A DNA stretch of 64,000 nt, taken from the NCBI GenBank assembly GCA_964468435.1, contig CAYXVE010000007.1, positions 1 to 64,000 of the forward strand. Direction: 5' to 3'. This document shows, piece after piece, positions 27,846 through 36,001 of the stretch. The translations under genes were made by a program, and so were the position numbers. Below the pieces are notes generated by a model. It saw nothing but the letters and a program-made list of their open reading frames with translations. It was not told the DNA's origin and made no database searches. The stretch is from JBCCTX01 sp964468435 (GTDB lineage Bacteria; Bacteroidota; Bacteroidia; J057). Within the stretch, counting starts at the first letter, position 1, and each line of letters opens with the position of its first letter.

Positions 27846-27853
27846 CAAATGTA
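27846..27853 (-). promoter_or_regulatory. perR: -7 element of the perR-katG promoter
   Basis: TACATTTG on the minus strand is an exact TAnnTTTG. No good TTG is found at the -33 position, as is common for regulated promoters. Transcription would begin near 27840, at the edge of the operator. Confidence 0.45.
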
Positions 27854-27937
27854 GTGATTTATGTTGAAATACTGTAGTTGAATTAAAAAATGATTAACTT
27901 TTGATTTATTGTCTAAATCTTTCTATCCGATCTGATC

Positions 27938-28417
27938 TCACTCATACGATGCATTGTTCAGTTTCCGGATCAGTTTTGCGGGATTACCTGCATAAATGCC
28001 AGGTTGGGTGATGTCTTTGGTCACTACTGCACCTGCACCGATGACCACATGATCACATATTGTGATGGGAAGTATTGTAGCATTTGAACCGATGGAGACA
28101 TGATTTCCGATGTAGGTAGACTTCCATAGATTTTTGTCCCCATCAGCGGGGCCACCGGTCTGAAACAGATCGTTGATAAACATCACGCCATGACCGATAA
28201 AGCAGTGGTCTCCGATTGAAACCAGTTCACAGATAAATGAGTGCGATTGGATCTTGCATTTTTTACCGATAATGACATCCTTCTGAATCTCTACAAAAGG
28301 ACCAATGAAGGTATCATCTCCAATGGTACATTCATACATATTGACAGGTTCAATGACCTTGACGTTTTTCCCAAACTCAACGTCTCGTATTCCTATATTT
28401 CTCGATTGATAATCCAT
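27938..28417 (-). CDS. Hexapeptide-repeat N-acetyltransferase, WbpD/WlbB-like
   Basis: I start at the ATG at 28417 (159 residues), which overlaps the upstream dehydrogenase by 41 bases; a TTG at 28447 is less likely. The protein is a left-handed beta-helix of hexapeptide repeats (CTIGDDTFIGPFVEIQKDVIIGKKCKI) ending in IYAGNPAKLIRKL. The catalytic-type histidine region reads CFIGHGVMFINDLF. WbpD-type enzymes acetylate the 3-amino group of UDP-2-acetamido-3-amino-glucuronate. Its direct coupling to a WbpB-like gene and the WbpE-like gene at 22478 support that role; other amino-sugar substrates are possible. Confidence 0.85.
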   Translation of the reverse strand: MDYQSRNIGIRDVEFGKNVKVIEPVNMYECTIGDDTFIGPFVEIQKDVIIGKKCKIQSHSFICELVSIGDHCFIGHGVMFINDLFQTGGPADGDKNLWKSTYIGNHVSIGSNATILPITICDHVVIGAGAVVTKDITQPGIYAGNPAKLIRKLNNASYE

Positions 28418-29423
28418 GTATTCCTGCGCTAGTATATATTTTGTCAATTATTTCCACGGTTTTTAATCCCTCAAAACTGCTGGTACTGATCGCTGCTTTT
28501 TCATTCAGTACATCGATCAGATTCTGATATACCTGATCATGATTGGACATAGACCCTTGATAGTGGCCATAGTCATTGGCCTTGCGACCCGTGGGAAGGT
28601 CTTTGATCTGATAATCTTCAATATGCTGGTACTCCAGTTCGTTGAGATACTGCCCACCGATTTTAATAGTTCCTTTCTCCCCAAATACTGTCAAAGAACC
28701 CTCCATATTTTTTCCATAACTATTGACCGTGTAGTTGATCGTACCTAATGCTCCATTGTAGAAGCGAAGAATGACTACCCCGGTATCTTCAAACTCGATC
28801 ATTCTCTGATGGTGAAAATTATTGGTGTAAGCCTCTACAAACCGGATATCTCCGATGAGCCAGTATAGTAAATCGATAAAATGGCTGAACTGGGTAAACA
28901 GGGTACCACCATCCAGGTCGAGGCTTCCTTTCCAAGAATGTTTATAATAATCTGCATTGCGGTTCCAGAAACAGCTCAGTTGTACACTAAAAATGTTACC
29001 CAGTCTTCCTGTTTCGATCAGTTCTTTCAATGCTTCGATGGGTGGGTTGAAGCGGTTCTGTTTGACTACAAACAGGCGGCGGTTCATTCTTTCGGCGGTT
29101 TTGATCATTTCACCACAATCCTGTACATCAATGGCCATGGGTTTTTCGCATAATACGTGATAGCCTGACTGGAGGGCTTGTATGGTATGTTGAGCATGAA
29201 GCCCGTTGGGAGTGCAGACAGACACGACGTCTATATCCAGGTCGCTGTCCAGAAGATCTTCGATCGTGTCAAATGACTGACAGTGATAGAAAGAAGCCAA
29301 CTGGGTTGCTTTTTCTTTCACGATGTCGCAAACTGCGACAAGCTTTCCCTGGTTTGAGATATGTTGAGCATGTCTTTGGGCGATCCGGCCACATCCCACA
29401 ATCGCAAAATGGTAGGTCTTCAT
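28377..29423 (-). CDS. Gfo/Idh/MocA sugar-nucleotide dehydrogenase, WbpB/WlbA-like
   Basis: The 348-residue protein has an N-terminal Rossmann fold (FAIVGCGRIAQRHAQHI), the family motif VLCEKPMAID with the conserved lysine, and an alpha/beta C-terminal domain containing the active-site stretch GSLDLDGGTLFTQFSHFIDLLYWL. WbpB and WlbA oxidise UDP-N-acetyl-glucosaminuronate at C3. The overlapping acetyltransferase gene and the WbpE-like aminotransferase nearby complete the three steps that make UDP-2,3-diacetamido-glucuronate, a precursor of some O-antigens. Substrate assignment is by context. Confidence 0.87.
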   Translation of the reverse strand: MKTYHFAIVGCGRIAQRHAQHISNQGKLVAVCDIVKEKATQLASFYHCQSFDTIEDLLDSDLDIDVVSVCTPNGLHAQHTIQALQSGYHVLCEKPMAIDVQDCGEMIKTAERMNRRLFVVKQNRFNPPIEALKELIETGRLGNIFSVQLSCFWNRNADYYKHSWKGSLDLDGGTLFTQFSHFIDLLYWLIGDIRFVEAYTNNFHHQRMIEFEDTGVVILRFYNGALGTINYTVNSYGKNMEGSLTVFGEKGTIKIGGQYLNELEYQHIEDYQIKDLPTGRKANDYGHYQGSMSNHDQVYQNLIDVLNEKAAISTSSFEGLKTVEIIDKIYTSAGIHGLSIEKYRNTRR

Positions 29424-29618
29424 AAGTCCTCTTCTCGGTGATGTAATTTTTTCTGCGAAACTAACCCATAAGCACGTATTTTCCTATTGTGAAGAGAATT
29501 AGCCTCATCGTTTCATAGCCGAATGGTAATATAGCTGTAAGATGATCTTCACTACTGTGGGCTTGTCCCGATGCCTTCCACATCATTTTCCAAATCAGAA
29601 CTTTATCATGGTCCTTTG

Positions 29619-30113
29619 TCAATTATTTAAATTAATCTTATGGATCTTCTCAATAATTGCTGTGGTAGACTGACCGTCTACCAATTGCAGGGAAAGCACT
29701 TTTCCTCCACTTGCCTGTACAAGATCATGACCAACAATTTCTTCTGGCTGGTAATCGCCTCCTTTGACCAGTATGTCAGGCCGAACAGCCTTGATAAGCT
29801 CATAAGGCGTATCCTCATCAAAAAGCGTAACTGCATCAACAAATTCGAATGCAGCCAGTACTTCTGCCCGGTCCTGTTCTGAGAGAACAGGGCGGGAGTT
29901 TCCTTTGAGGCGTTGAACAGAAGTATCTGTATTGAGTCCGAGAACTAATTTATCGCCGAGCAGACGCGCCTCTTCCAGATAGCGGACATGGCCCACATGG
30001 ATAAGGTCGAAGCAGCCATTGGTGAATACAATGGTATCACCCTTTATCCGCCAGACATTGATTTTGGAGAGGAGTTTGGGAAGTTCGAGGATCTTTTCTT
30101 GGGTGTGAAACAT
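29619..30113 (-). CDS. rfaE2: D-glycero-beta-D-manno-heptose 1-phosphate adenylyltransferase
   Basis: I start at the ATG at 30113 (164 residues, near the family size); the open frame continues 20 residues upstream without family features. The nucleotidyltransferase motif FTNGCFDLIHVGHVRYLEEA includes the HxGH, and DGQSTTAIIEKI closes the domain as in HldE. It transfers AMP to heptose-1-phosphate for ADP-heptose used in the LPS inner core. The kinase half is a separate gene at 33652, so this lineage has the split form. About 195 bases separate it from the WbpB-like gene downstream. Confidence 0.92.
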   Translation of the reverse strand: MFHTQEKILELPKLLSKINVWRIKGDTIVFTNGCFDLIHVGHVRYLEEARLLGDKLVLGLNTDTSVQRLKGNSRPVLSEQDRAEVLAAFEFVDAVTLFDEDTPYELIKAVRPDILVKGGDYQPEEIVGHDLVQASGGKVLSLQLVDGQSTTAIIEKIHKINLNN

Positions 30114-30311
30114 AAGGGTAAAATTACGGTATGATGGTGTTGCGATATTCCACTTTTTACAGCTTGAAATCAATAGTTTTATAACTGCAAACTATTTTCC
30201 TATCCGTTCATTTGTTAACCAATAAACATGGCATTCTAGTATTTTTATTAGTATATTGAGTATATTATTATGTCTTTACTAGCTTTTTGCTATAATTGTT
30301 GGCTTTAAATT

Positions 30312-31248
30312 ATGTCCATGAAAACATCTCAAAATCCACACGACAAATTATTTAAATCCACCTTTACAGATAAGCAGATTGCAAAGGATTATATCCTTCA
30401 CTTTTTGCCTAAGAAACTGACCCAGAATATGGATCTTTCTACGCTGGAACTGGATTCCAGTTCTTATGTCAATTCGCAGCTTGCAGCATATTTTTCGGAT
30501 GTGGTTTATACCTGTAAGTACAATGATCAGTCTGTCACTGTTTCCCTACTTTTTGAACATAAGTCTTATCAGGATGGGATTATCTATTTGCAATTGTTGA
30601 GGTATCTATTGGAGGCATGGGATCAGCAAAAAGACCGAAGGAAAGGCTTACGTGTGATTTTACCCATTGTGGTCTATCATGGTAAGCAGAAATGGCTCAA
30701 AAAGAATTTTGTTGACTATTTTGATGGATGGGATATACTGCTGAAAGCCTACATTCCTGCTTTTGATTACCTGGTTACAGATTTGGCGGACTGGTCTGAT
30801 GAGGCCCTTTTAGTCCTGGAAGCTGGACTCATCAAAAATACCTTTTTACTATTGAAGCATTACTGTGAGGATGACTATTTACAAAAGAATTTTGAGCGGA
30901 TTTTCATGGGAACGGAAAAATTTCTGAATGATGATTCTCAGAAGCGGCACATATCCGCGTTTCTGATCTATCTTTGGAAGACGAGTAAACTAGAAAAAGA
31001 AGATTTTCGTAAACTACAGAAAAGATTACCCACAACATTAAAAGATGCGACCATGACTACTTATGAGCAAATCTTACTGGAAGGCAAGATCGAGGGAAAA
31101 ATCGAGGGAAAAATTGAGGGAAAGATTGAAGGAAAAATCGAGGGAAAGATTGAAGGAAAAATCGAGGGAAAGATTGAGAGTGAAAATATGATAATCACAA
31201 ATGCCTACCACAAAGGCTTCGAGATCGCACTTATTGCAGAGTTGTTAG
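30312..31248 (+). CDS. Rpn-family recombination-promoting nuclease, interrupted by an assembly gap
   Basis: The first ~250 residues match the Rpn/PDDEXK transposase-like family: NPHDKLFKSTFTDKQIAKDYI, FSDVVY and LFEHKSY, which give the D...E-x-K metal site, then LPIVVYHGKQKW. These nucleases cut DNA and promote RecA-independent recombination. The C-terminal part is a run of eight GKIE tetrapeptides (31083-31178), a 12-base repeat, leading to NAYHKGFEIALIAELL. The frame then enters 100 N. The rest of the reading frame is very probably the segment after the gap (GLTTEEVIKRIRDLGLDK), giving a protein near 330 residues. Confidence 0.85.
31083..31178 (+). repeat. Eight-unit 12-base tandem repeat (GKIE)
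   Basis: Eight units of the form GGAAAAATCGAG encode GKIE repeated eight times, with synonymous third-base changes between units. The matching tract beyond the gap has seven units. Copy number therefore differs between the two versions, as expected of a slippage-prone in-frame minisatellite. Confidence 0.9.
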
Positions 31249-31348
31249 NNNNNNNNNNNNNNNNNNNNNNNNNNNNNNNNNNNNNNNNNNNNNNNNNNNN
31301 NNNNNNNNNNNNNNNNNNNNNNNNNNNNNNNNNNNNNNNNNNNNNNNN
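31249..31348. other. Assembly gap of exactly 100 N
   Basis: The run is exactly 100 bases, the conventional length for a gap of unknown size. The 208 bases before it (31041-31248) and the 196 bases after it (31351-31546) are nearly the same sequence, differing mainly by one 12-base unit, so the two contig ends probably overlap or come from paralogous copies. Confidence 0.95.
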
Positions 31349-31350
31349 TG

Positions 31351-31602
31351 AAAGATGCGACCATGACTACTTATGAGCAAATCTTACTGGAAGGCAAGAT
31401 CGAAGGCAAGATCGAAGGAAAAATCGAGGGAAAAATCGAGGGAAAAATCGAGGGAAAAACCGAGGGAAAGATTGAGAGTGAAAATATGATGATCACAAAT
31501 GCCTACCACAAAGGCTTCGAGATCGCACTTATTGCAGAGTTGTTAGGACTCACAACGGAAGAAGTGATAAAGCGGATCAGGGACTTGGGATTGGATAAAT
31601 AG
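31351..31602 (+). pseudogene. Second copy of the Rpn C-terminal segment
   Basis: This fragment repeats the 31041-31248 sequence (MTTYEQILLE, then seven GKIE-type units at 31393-31476, one changed to GKTE, then SENMMITNAYHKGFEIALIAELL) and continues to a stop with GLTTEEVIKRIRDLGLDK. It lacks the nuclease domain. Most simply it is the true 3' end of the gene at 30312 shown twice by the assembly. A separate Rpn paralogue lost in the gap is the alternative, because the two copies differ by a few bases as well as by repeat number. Confidence 0.6.
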
Positions 31603-31604
31603 AA

Positions 31605-31626
31605 AGGAAGCCCGCAGGGGCTTCCT
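31605..31626 (+). terminator. Hairpin between the Rpn gene and the convergent barrel gene
   Basis: AGGAAGCCC (31605-31613) and GGGCTTCCT (31618-31626) form a nine-pair stem with a four-base loop, starting two bases after the Rpn stop. No T-run follows on the plus strand. Confidence 0.55.
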
Positions 31627-31659
31627 CAAACATACAACATACATGTGAGTGATAATTTA

Positions 31660-32286
31660 TTAGAGCATAACACCTACGGTGAATGTAGTATTATACTTGA
31701 TTCCTTTTAGTGGCACTACGGAGGTTTGCTCTACGCTTTGATAGACCTGATTTTTGAAGTTGTCGAAGGTTGCATCAAATTCCACTCCCAGGCGAAAGAT
31801 TTTCAGAAATCCCACATTAGCCCCGATCAATACGCCCAGACCAGCACGGACATCATCGCTGTTGAGGTTATCCAGGTTAGCGTCGATGACATCTTCTCCG
31901 GTTACAACAATGGGTATAAATGCTCCCGGATAGATATCAATCCAGTTACCTAGCATAAAATGCTTTTCTACCCCTAGGATACCTTTCAGGTCATTTCGTC
32001 TTGCGCTATAATCCGTGCTGATTCCTCCGCCTACTTCATAGTTGAGTTTGTCTAGCCCTATTCCAAGGCGGTAAGCCCAGCGGTTTTTGGTAAATATGCG
32101 AGCATTAAGCCCCAGTGAAGTACTTCCTCGGTAGTCGATATCAGCGGTTTCAGATTGGATTTTGTCTATATTGAACTGACCAAAGTTTGCCGTAACACTC
32201 AACTTTTGAGCATGAAGGGAAGGGAATCCCAACAGTAAACCAATGATGGCTGCGATGCTTAATTTCTTGAATGAAAGAATGTTCAT
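31660..32286 (-). CDS. Outer-membrane beta-barrel protein, function unknown
   Basis: The 208-residue protein has a signal peptide (about residues 8-26, ending SLHAQ) and about eight predicted strands with alternating hydrophobic residues (LSVTANFGQFNI, GLGVLIGANVGFLKIF, YNTTFTVGVML), typical of a small eight-stranded barrel. The C-terminal strand ends in a hydrophobic residue as BAM substrates do. No specific relative is recognisable. It is a single gene, divergent from the K+ channel at 32439. Confidence 0.75.
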   Translation of the reverse strand: MNILSFKKLSIAAIIGLLLGFPSLHAQKLSVTANFGQFNIDKIQSETADIDYRGSTSLGLNARIFTKNRWAYRLGIGLDKLNYEVGGGISTDYSARRNDLKGILGVEKHFMLGNWIDIYPGAFIPIVVTGEDVIDANLDNLNSDDVRAGLGVLIGANVGFLKIFRLGVEFDATFDNFKNQVYQSVEQTSVVPLKGIKYNTTFTVGVML

Positions 32287-32438
32287 GATGATTGGATTTG
32301 ATTATACATGGTTTCTTCTAAGGAACCAAATGGCATGCCTCAATCTCACTTATATATTACAGGCTGAATAATCCTGCTGTTTTTTCTAGCTACTATGCTG
32401 AAATATTGCACATACGTGCTATACTTGCAGTACAATTC

Positions 32439-33485
32439 ATGATGCAATATTCAAATAGTGGGTCATATAGCAGGTCAGAATTCAAGCAGTCATTGAGAAG
32501 AATAGTCTATGCACTGGGATTATTACTCTTCACCTCCATTGTAGGGATTATTGGATTTATTGCTATTGAAGATTATACTCCTTTAGATGCTATCTATATG
32601 ACTGTTATTACCATGACTACAGTAGGTTTTGGCGTGGTTAATGAGTTGAGCGATGAGGGAAAAGTATTTACAATCTTGCTAATGATAGGAAGTGCAGGTA
32701 CTTTTATATATGCCATTACGACCGTCACTACTTTTGTGATTGAGGGAGAGATCAAGCATGTATACAATAAGTACTGGATTCTCAGAAAAGTGAAAAAATT
32801 GACTGAACATACAATAATCTGTGGATTGGGGAGAAATGGGCAGGAGGCTGCCATGGAGCTGCTGTGGCAAAAACAACCCTTTGTGGCAATCGAAAGAGAT
32901 CAACGAATCATCGACGATTTTCTTGAGCATCACAATGCTCTCGTGATCAATGGAGATGCAACACATGAAGATATACTGGAGAAAGCTAATATTCAGGAAG
33001 CCAAGGGATTGATCAGTGCGTTGTCATCTGATGCCGACAATGTATTTATAACACTTACTGCCCGTGAACTTAATCCCAAATTGAAGATCGTTGCACGTGC
33101 TTCCCACGAACCCTCTATCTCCAAGCTCAAGCGTGCCGGGGCCAACCAGGTCATACTCCCACATATCATTGGCGGGCGTAAAATGGCTAACCTTATCACT
33201 CGGCCTGCACTTGTAGATTTCGTTGATGTTATCACCGGTCAGGGAAATCCAGATCTGCACTTAGAAGAACTTACTTGCAAAGAGTATCCGAAACTAATTG
33301 GTAAAACGTTAGGTGAGTTGCGCATAAGATCCCAAACCGGAGTAGTTGTTATTGGGAGAAAAAAAGGGGATAAGCGTATTGAACTTAATCTTCATGCAGA
33401 TACCCTGATCGATTCAGACAACTACTTATATTTACTGGGAAGCTCAGAACAGCTACAGGAGCTTAAATACACATACAAAAAATGA
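32439..33485 (+). CDS. Potassium channel protein with RCK (TrkA-N/TrkA-C) domains
   Basis: I start at the ATG at 32439 (348 residues); an upstream TTG adds 11 residues. Two membrane helices flank a pore loop with the filter TTVGFG, the GFG variant of the K+ signature. The cytoplasmic part has a Rossmann RCK-N domain (HTIICGLGRNGQEAA) and an RCK-C domain (KEYPKLIGKTLGELRIRS). This is the MthK-like arrangement, a K+ channel gated by nucleotides or Ca2+. The TTVGFG filter with Phe in place of Tyr is common and should not change selectivity. Confidence 0.9.
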   Translation: MMQYSNSGSYSRSEFKQSLRRIVYALGLLLFTSIVGIIGFIAIEDYTPLDAIYMTVITMTTVGFGVVNELSDEGKVFTILLMIGSAGTFIYAITTVTTFVIEGEIKHVYNKYWILRKVKKLTEHTIICGLGRNGQEAAMELLWQKQPFVAIERDQRIIDDFLEHHNALVINGDATHEDILEKANIQEAKGLISALSSDADNVFITLTARELNPKLKIVARASHEPSISKLKRAGANQVILPHIIGGRKMANLITRPALVDFVDVITGQGNPDLHLEELTCKEYPKLIGKTLGELRIRSQTGVVVIGRKKGDKRIELNLHADTLIDSDNYLYLLGSSEQLQELKYTYKK

Positions 33486-33486
33486 A

Positions 33487-33511
33487 AACCGCTATCGGAG
33501 AGATAGCGGTT
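33487..33511 (+). terminator. Terminator after the K+ channel gene
   Basis: AACCGCTATC (33487-33496) and GATAGCGGTT (33502-33511) form a perfect ten-pair stem with a five-base loop, immediately after the stop codon. A short T stretch follows. Confidence 0.6.
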
Positions 33512-33651
33512 AACTTTAAGTACCTATAGTAATTAGCTGCACATCAATACAAAGATAGGGCCGTTAAATCTTGGTAATGTTGAATAATCAGACAGTTTTG
33601 TGTAATTATCTATAGGAGGGTAGAAATTTTAAAATCTTACACGGGTAAATA

Positions 33652-34668
33652 TCAAGCTTGCCATAATTTAGTTGCTTCGGCAAGTATTTTGTCCGGGTCT
33701 ATGGATACTACTCCCACTTCTTCACAGACTAAACCTCCTGCAAGATTGGCATAATGTGTTGCTTCTGATAGGGATACACCTGCTGCCAGTGCAAGGCTGA
33801 TCACACTGATCACAGTATCTCCAGCCCCCGATACGTCAATGATATCTCTGTAGTGTGCTGTCGCGTGAAGGTATTTTGCTTGTTGGTCTACAAAAAGCAT
33901 ACCTGCCTCACTGAGTGTGATTAATGTGTGCATGTGAGGCATCTTATCTCTAAGCTGTTGTATGGCATACAATATTGCGGGTATATCGCGTTTTCCCAAC
34001 CTGAGATTTAGGCCCTCGTTGAGTTCTTTCATATTGGGTTTAAAAAGTGTACATCCTTTATATGACCAAAATTGTCTGAATTTGGGATCCACTGTAACTG
34101 GAATGTTACGTTGATTAGCTTCTTTGATGATTGCTTGTATGATTTGTTCGTCCAGCAGCCCCTTGTCGTAGTCTTCAAATATGACTACGTCAACTTCATC
34201 TAACGCATTCATAGCTGCTCCTAGAACCTGTCTATGGTCTTCCTGATCAAGGTGATAGCGGTCTTCCCGGTCTACTCGCATTACTTGCTGGTTGTTTCCG
34301 ATGACTCGTACCTTCACTGTAGTACGGCGCGATTCGGATACTACCAGATACGCTGTTTTAAATCCCTTCTCCCCTGCGATTTGTCTGAATATAACGCCGT
34401 CTCTATCAGCCCCTAAAATGCCGCAAAGTATGGGAGTTGCTCCCAACGCATAAATATTAAGCGCTACATTGGCAGCTCCACCAAGACGGTTTTCCTCCAC
34501 ATCGATATCTACAACCGGTACGGGGGCTTCAGGTGAGATCCTCTCTACCTTACCCCATAAATATCGGTCCAGCATCAAATCTCCGATTACCAGTACCTTT
34601 AGTTTATTGCAGGCATTGATAAAGTGTTTGAGATTGTCCACAGAGGGGTGTATTTCTAGTTGATTCAA
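33652..34668 (-). CDS. rfaE1: D-glycero-beta-D-manno-heptose-7-phosphate kinase
   Basis: The 338-residue PfkB/ribokinase-fold enzyme contains KVLVIGDLMLDRYLWGKVERISPEAPVPVV, typical of HldE kinase domains, and the catalytic loop DVSGAGDTVISV with the general base aspartate. It phosphorylates heptose-7-phosphate at C1, the step before the adenylyltransferase encoded at 29619. No ATG is available before the conserved first strand, so the start is probably the TTG at 34668. It lies 65 bases downstream of the aminotransferase gene. Confidence 0.93.
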   Translation of the reverse strand: MNQLEIHPSVDNLKHFINACNKLKVLVIGDLMLDRYLWGKVERISPEAPVPVVDIDVEENRLGGAANVALNIYALGATPILCGILGADRDGVIFRQIAGEKGFKTAYLVVSESRRTTVKVRVIGNNQQVMRVDREDRYHLDQEDHRQVLGAAMNALDEVDVVIFEDYDKGLLDEQIIQAIIKEANQRNIPVTVDPKFRQFWSYKGCTLFKPNMKELNEGLNLRLGKRDIPAILYAIQQLRDKMPHMHTLITLSEAGMLFVDQQAKYLHATAHYRDIIDVSGAGDTVISVISLALAAGVSLSEATHYANLAGGLVCEEVGVVSIDPDKILAEATKLWQA

Positions 34669-34732
34669 TCTGACAATAAATCGTTTAAAAAGTTGCTACG
34701 TAATGTTTGTCATGTAAGCTACGTGCTTCTCC

Positions 34733-35929
34733 TTAGGACAATTTGGAGACGCCTCTTGCTAGTCTTTCCAGTGCATCTTCGAGTACTTCAGTGGAATAAG
34801 CATAGGAAATCCTGGCGTGTGTTTGGGTACCAAATGCTGAACCGGTAACCATTGCTAATCCTTCCTCTTCGATCATGTAGAGGCAAAATTGATCAATGTC
34901 CTTGATCAACTGACCATCTGGTGTCTTTTTTCCAAGAAATTCAGAAAAATCAGGATAGAAATAGAATGCTCCATCCGGCATGGGGGTTTTGATACCGTCT
35001 ATAGCTTCCAGTTTTTCATGCACCATATTTCTGCGTTTCAGAAATGCATCCCTCATCTCCAGGGTAGGAGTCAGATCTTCGATAAGTGCAGCTACTGCTC
35101 CCTTTTGAGCAAAGGCATTGGCGCCCGAGGTGATCTGGCCCTGTAGCTTGCCGCAAAGCTTGATGAGATCACTATTCGGAGAAGCGATATAGCCTAGACG
35201 CCATCCTGTCATGGCAAAACCTTTGGAAAATCCATTAACTGTGATGACGCGATCAAAAATCGATTCAAAACTTCCCAGGCTTACGTGATCTATGCCATAA
35301 GTAATATATTCGTAGATCTCGTCAGATAGAATATACAAGTCAGGATATTTTTCCATTATCTCTACCAGTGCCGCCATTTCATCTTTCGTATACATGGCTC
35401 CCGTTGGGTTGGAAGGAGTATTGAAAAATAATAACCTGGATTTAGGACTTATAGCAGCATCCAGTTGTTCAGGGGTGATTTTATAACTAGATTCAGTATC
35501 AGTTGATATATATTTGGGGGTAGCTTGTGCAAGGTAGACCATAGCATCGTAAGATACCCAATAAGGCGCAGGTATTACAGCCTCATCTCCGGGATTTAAC
35601 AATGCCTGAACTACATTATATAAAGACTGTTTTGCCCCCGTAGAGACAAATACCTGTTTAGGGGTATAGTTCAGGCCATTGTCGCGCTTGAACTTAGTAA
35701 CAATCGCTTCCTTTAACTCTGATAAACCATCTACTGGAGGATAATGTGTATAGCCATCATCCAGGGCTTTTTTCGCAGCTTCTCGGATGTGTATGGGAGT
35801 ATCGAAATCAGGTTCTCCTAGTGTAAGTCCCACAATATCTTTTCCTTCTCCTTTCAGTTCTCTTACCCTGCGAGAAATACCCAGCGTGGCAGATTCCTCC
35901 ATTGAAGCGATTAGTCTTGAGTATTCCAT
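34733..35929 (-). CDS. PLP-dependent aminotransferase, class I (aspartate aminotransferase-like)
   Basis: The 398-residue protein is a fold-type I aminotransferase. The PLP lysine is K236 in VNGFSKGFAMTGWRLGY, preceded by the phosphate- and ring-binding motifs STGAKQSLYN, NTPSNPTGA and SDEIYEYITYG. This set is that of the bacterial AspC subgroup Ib, which often uses aspartate and sometimes prephenate. The substrate cannot be settled from the sequence. The length is normal and the start at 35929 is well placed before the family's N-terminal helix. Confidence 0.9.
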   Translation of the reverse strand: MEYSRLIASMEESATLGISRRVRELKGEGKDIVGLTLGEPDFDTPIHIREAAKKALDDGYTHYPPVDGLSELKEAIVTKFKRDNGLNYTPKQVFVSTGAKQSLYNVVQALLNPGDEAVIPAPYWVSYDAMVYLAQATPKYISTDTESSYKITPEQLDAAISPKSRLLFFNTPSNPTGAMYTKDEMAALVEIMEKYPDLYILSDEIYEYITYGIDHVSLGSFESIFDRVITVNGFSKGFAMTGWRLGYIASPNSDLIKLCGKLQGQITSGANAFAQKGAVAALIEDLTPTLEMRDAFLKRRNMVHEKLEAIDGIKTPMPDGAFYFYPDFSEFLGKKTPDGQLIKDIDQFCLYMIEEEGLAMVTGSAFGTQTHARISYAYSTEVLEDALERLARGVSKLS

Positions 35930-36001
35930 GTTGTAAAATTTGTAATGTGTTATATGTGAGCGTAAAAATAATAGAAAAAAGTATTGTCGGGTAAAAAATC
36001 C

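Noticed and set aside
31083..31476. Short tandem repeats as a possible CRISPR array
   Set aside because: The units are 12 bases, contiguous and without spacers, and encode GKIE in the frame of an Rpn protein.
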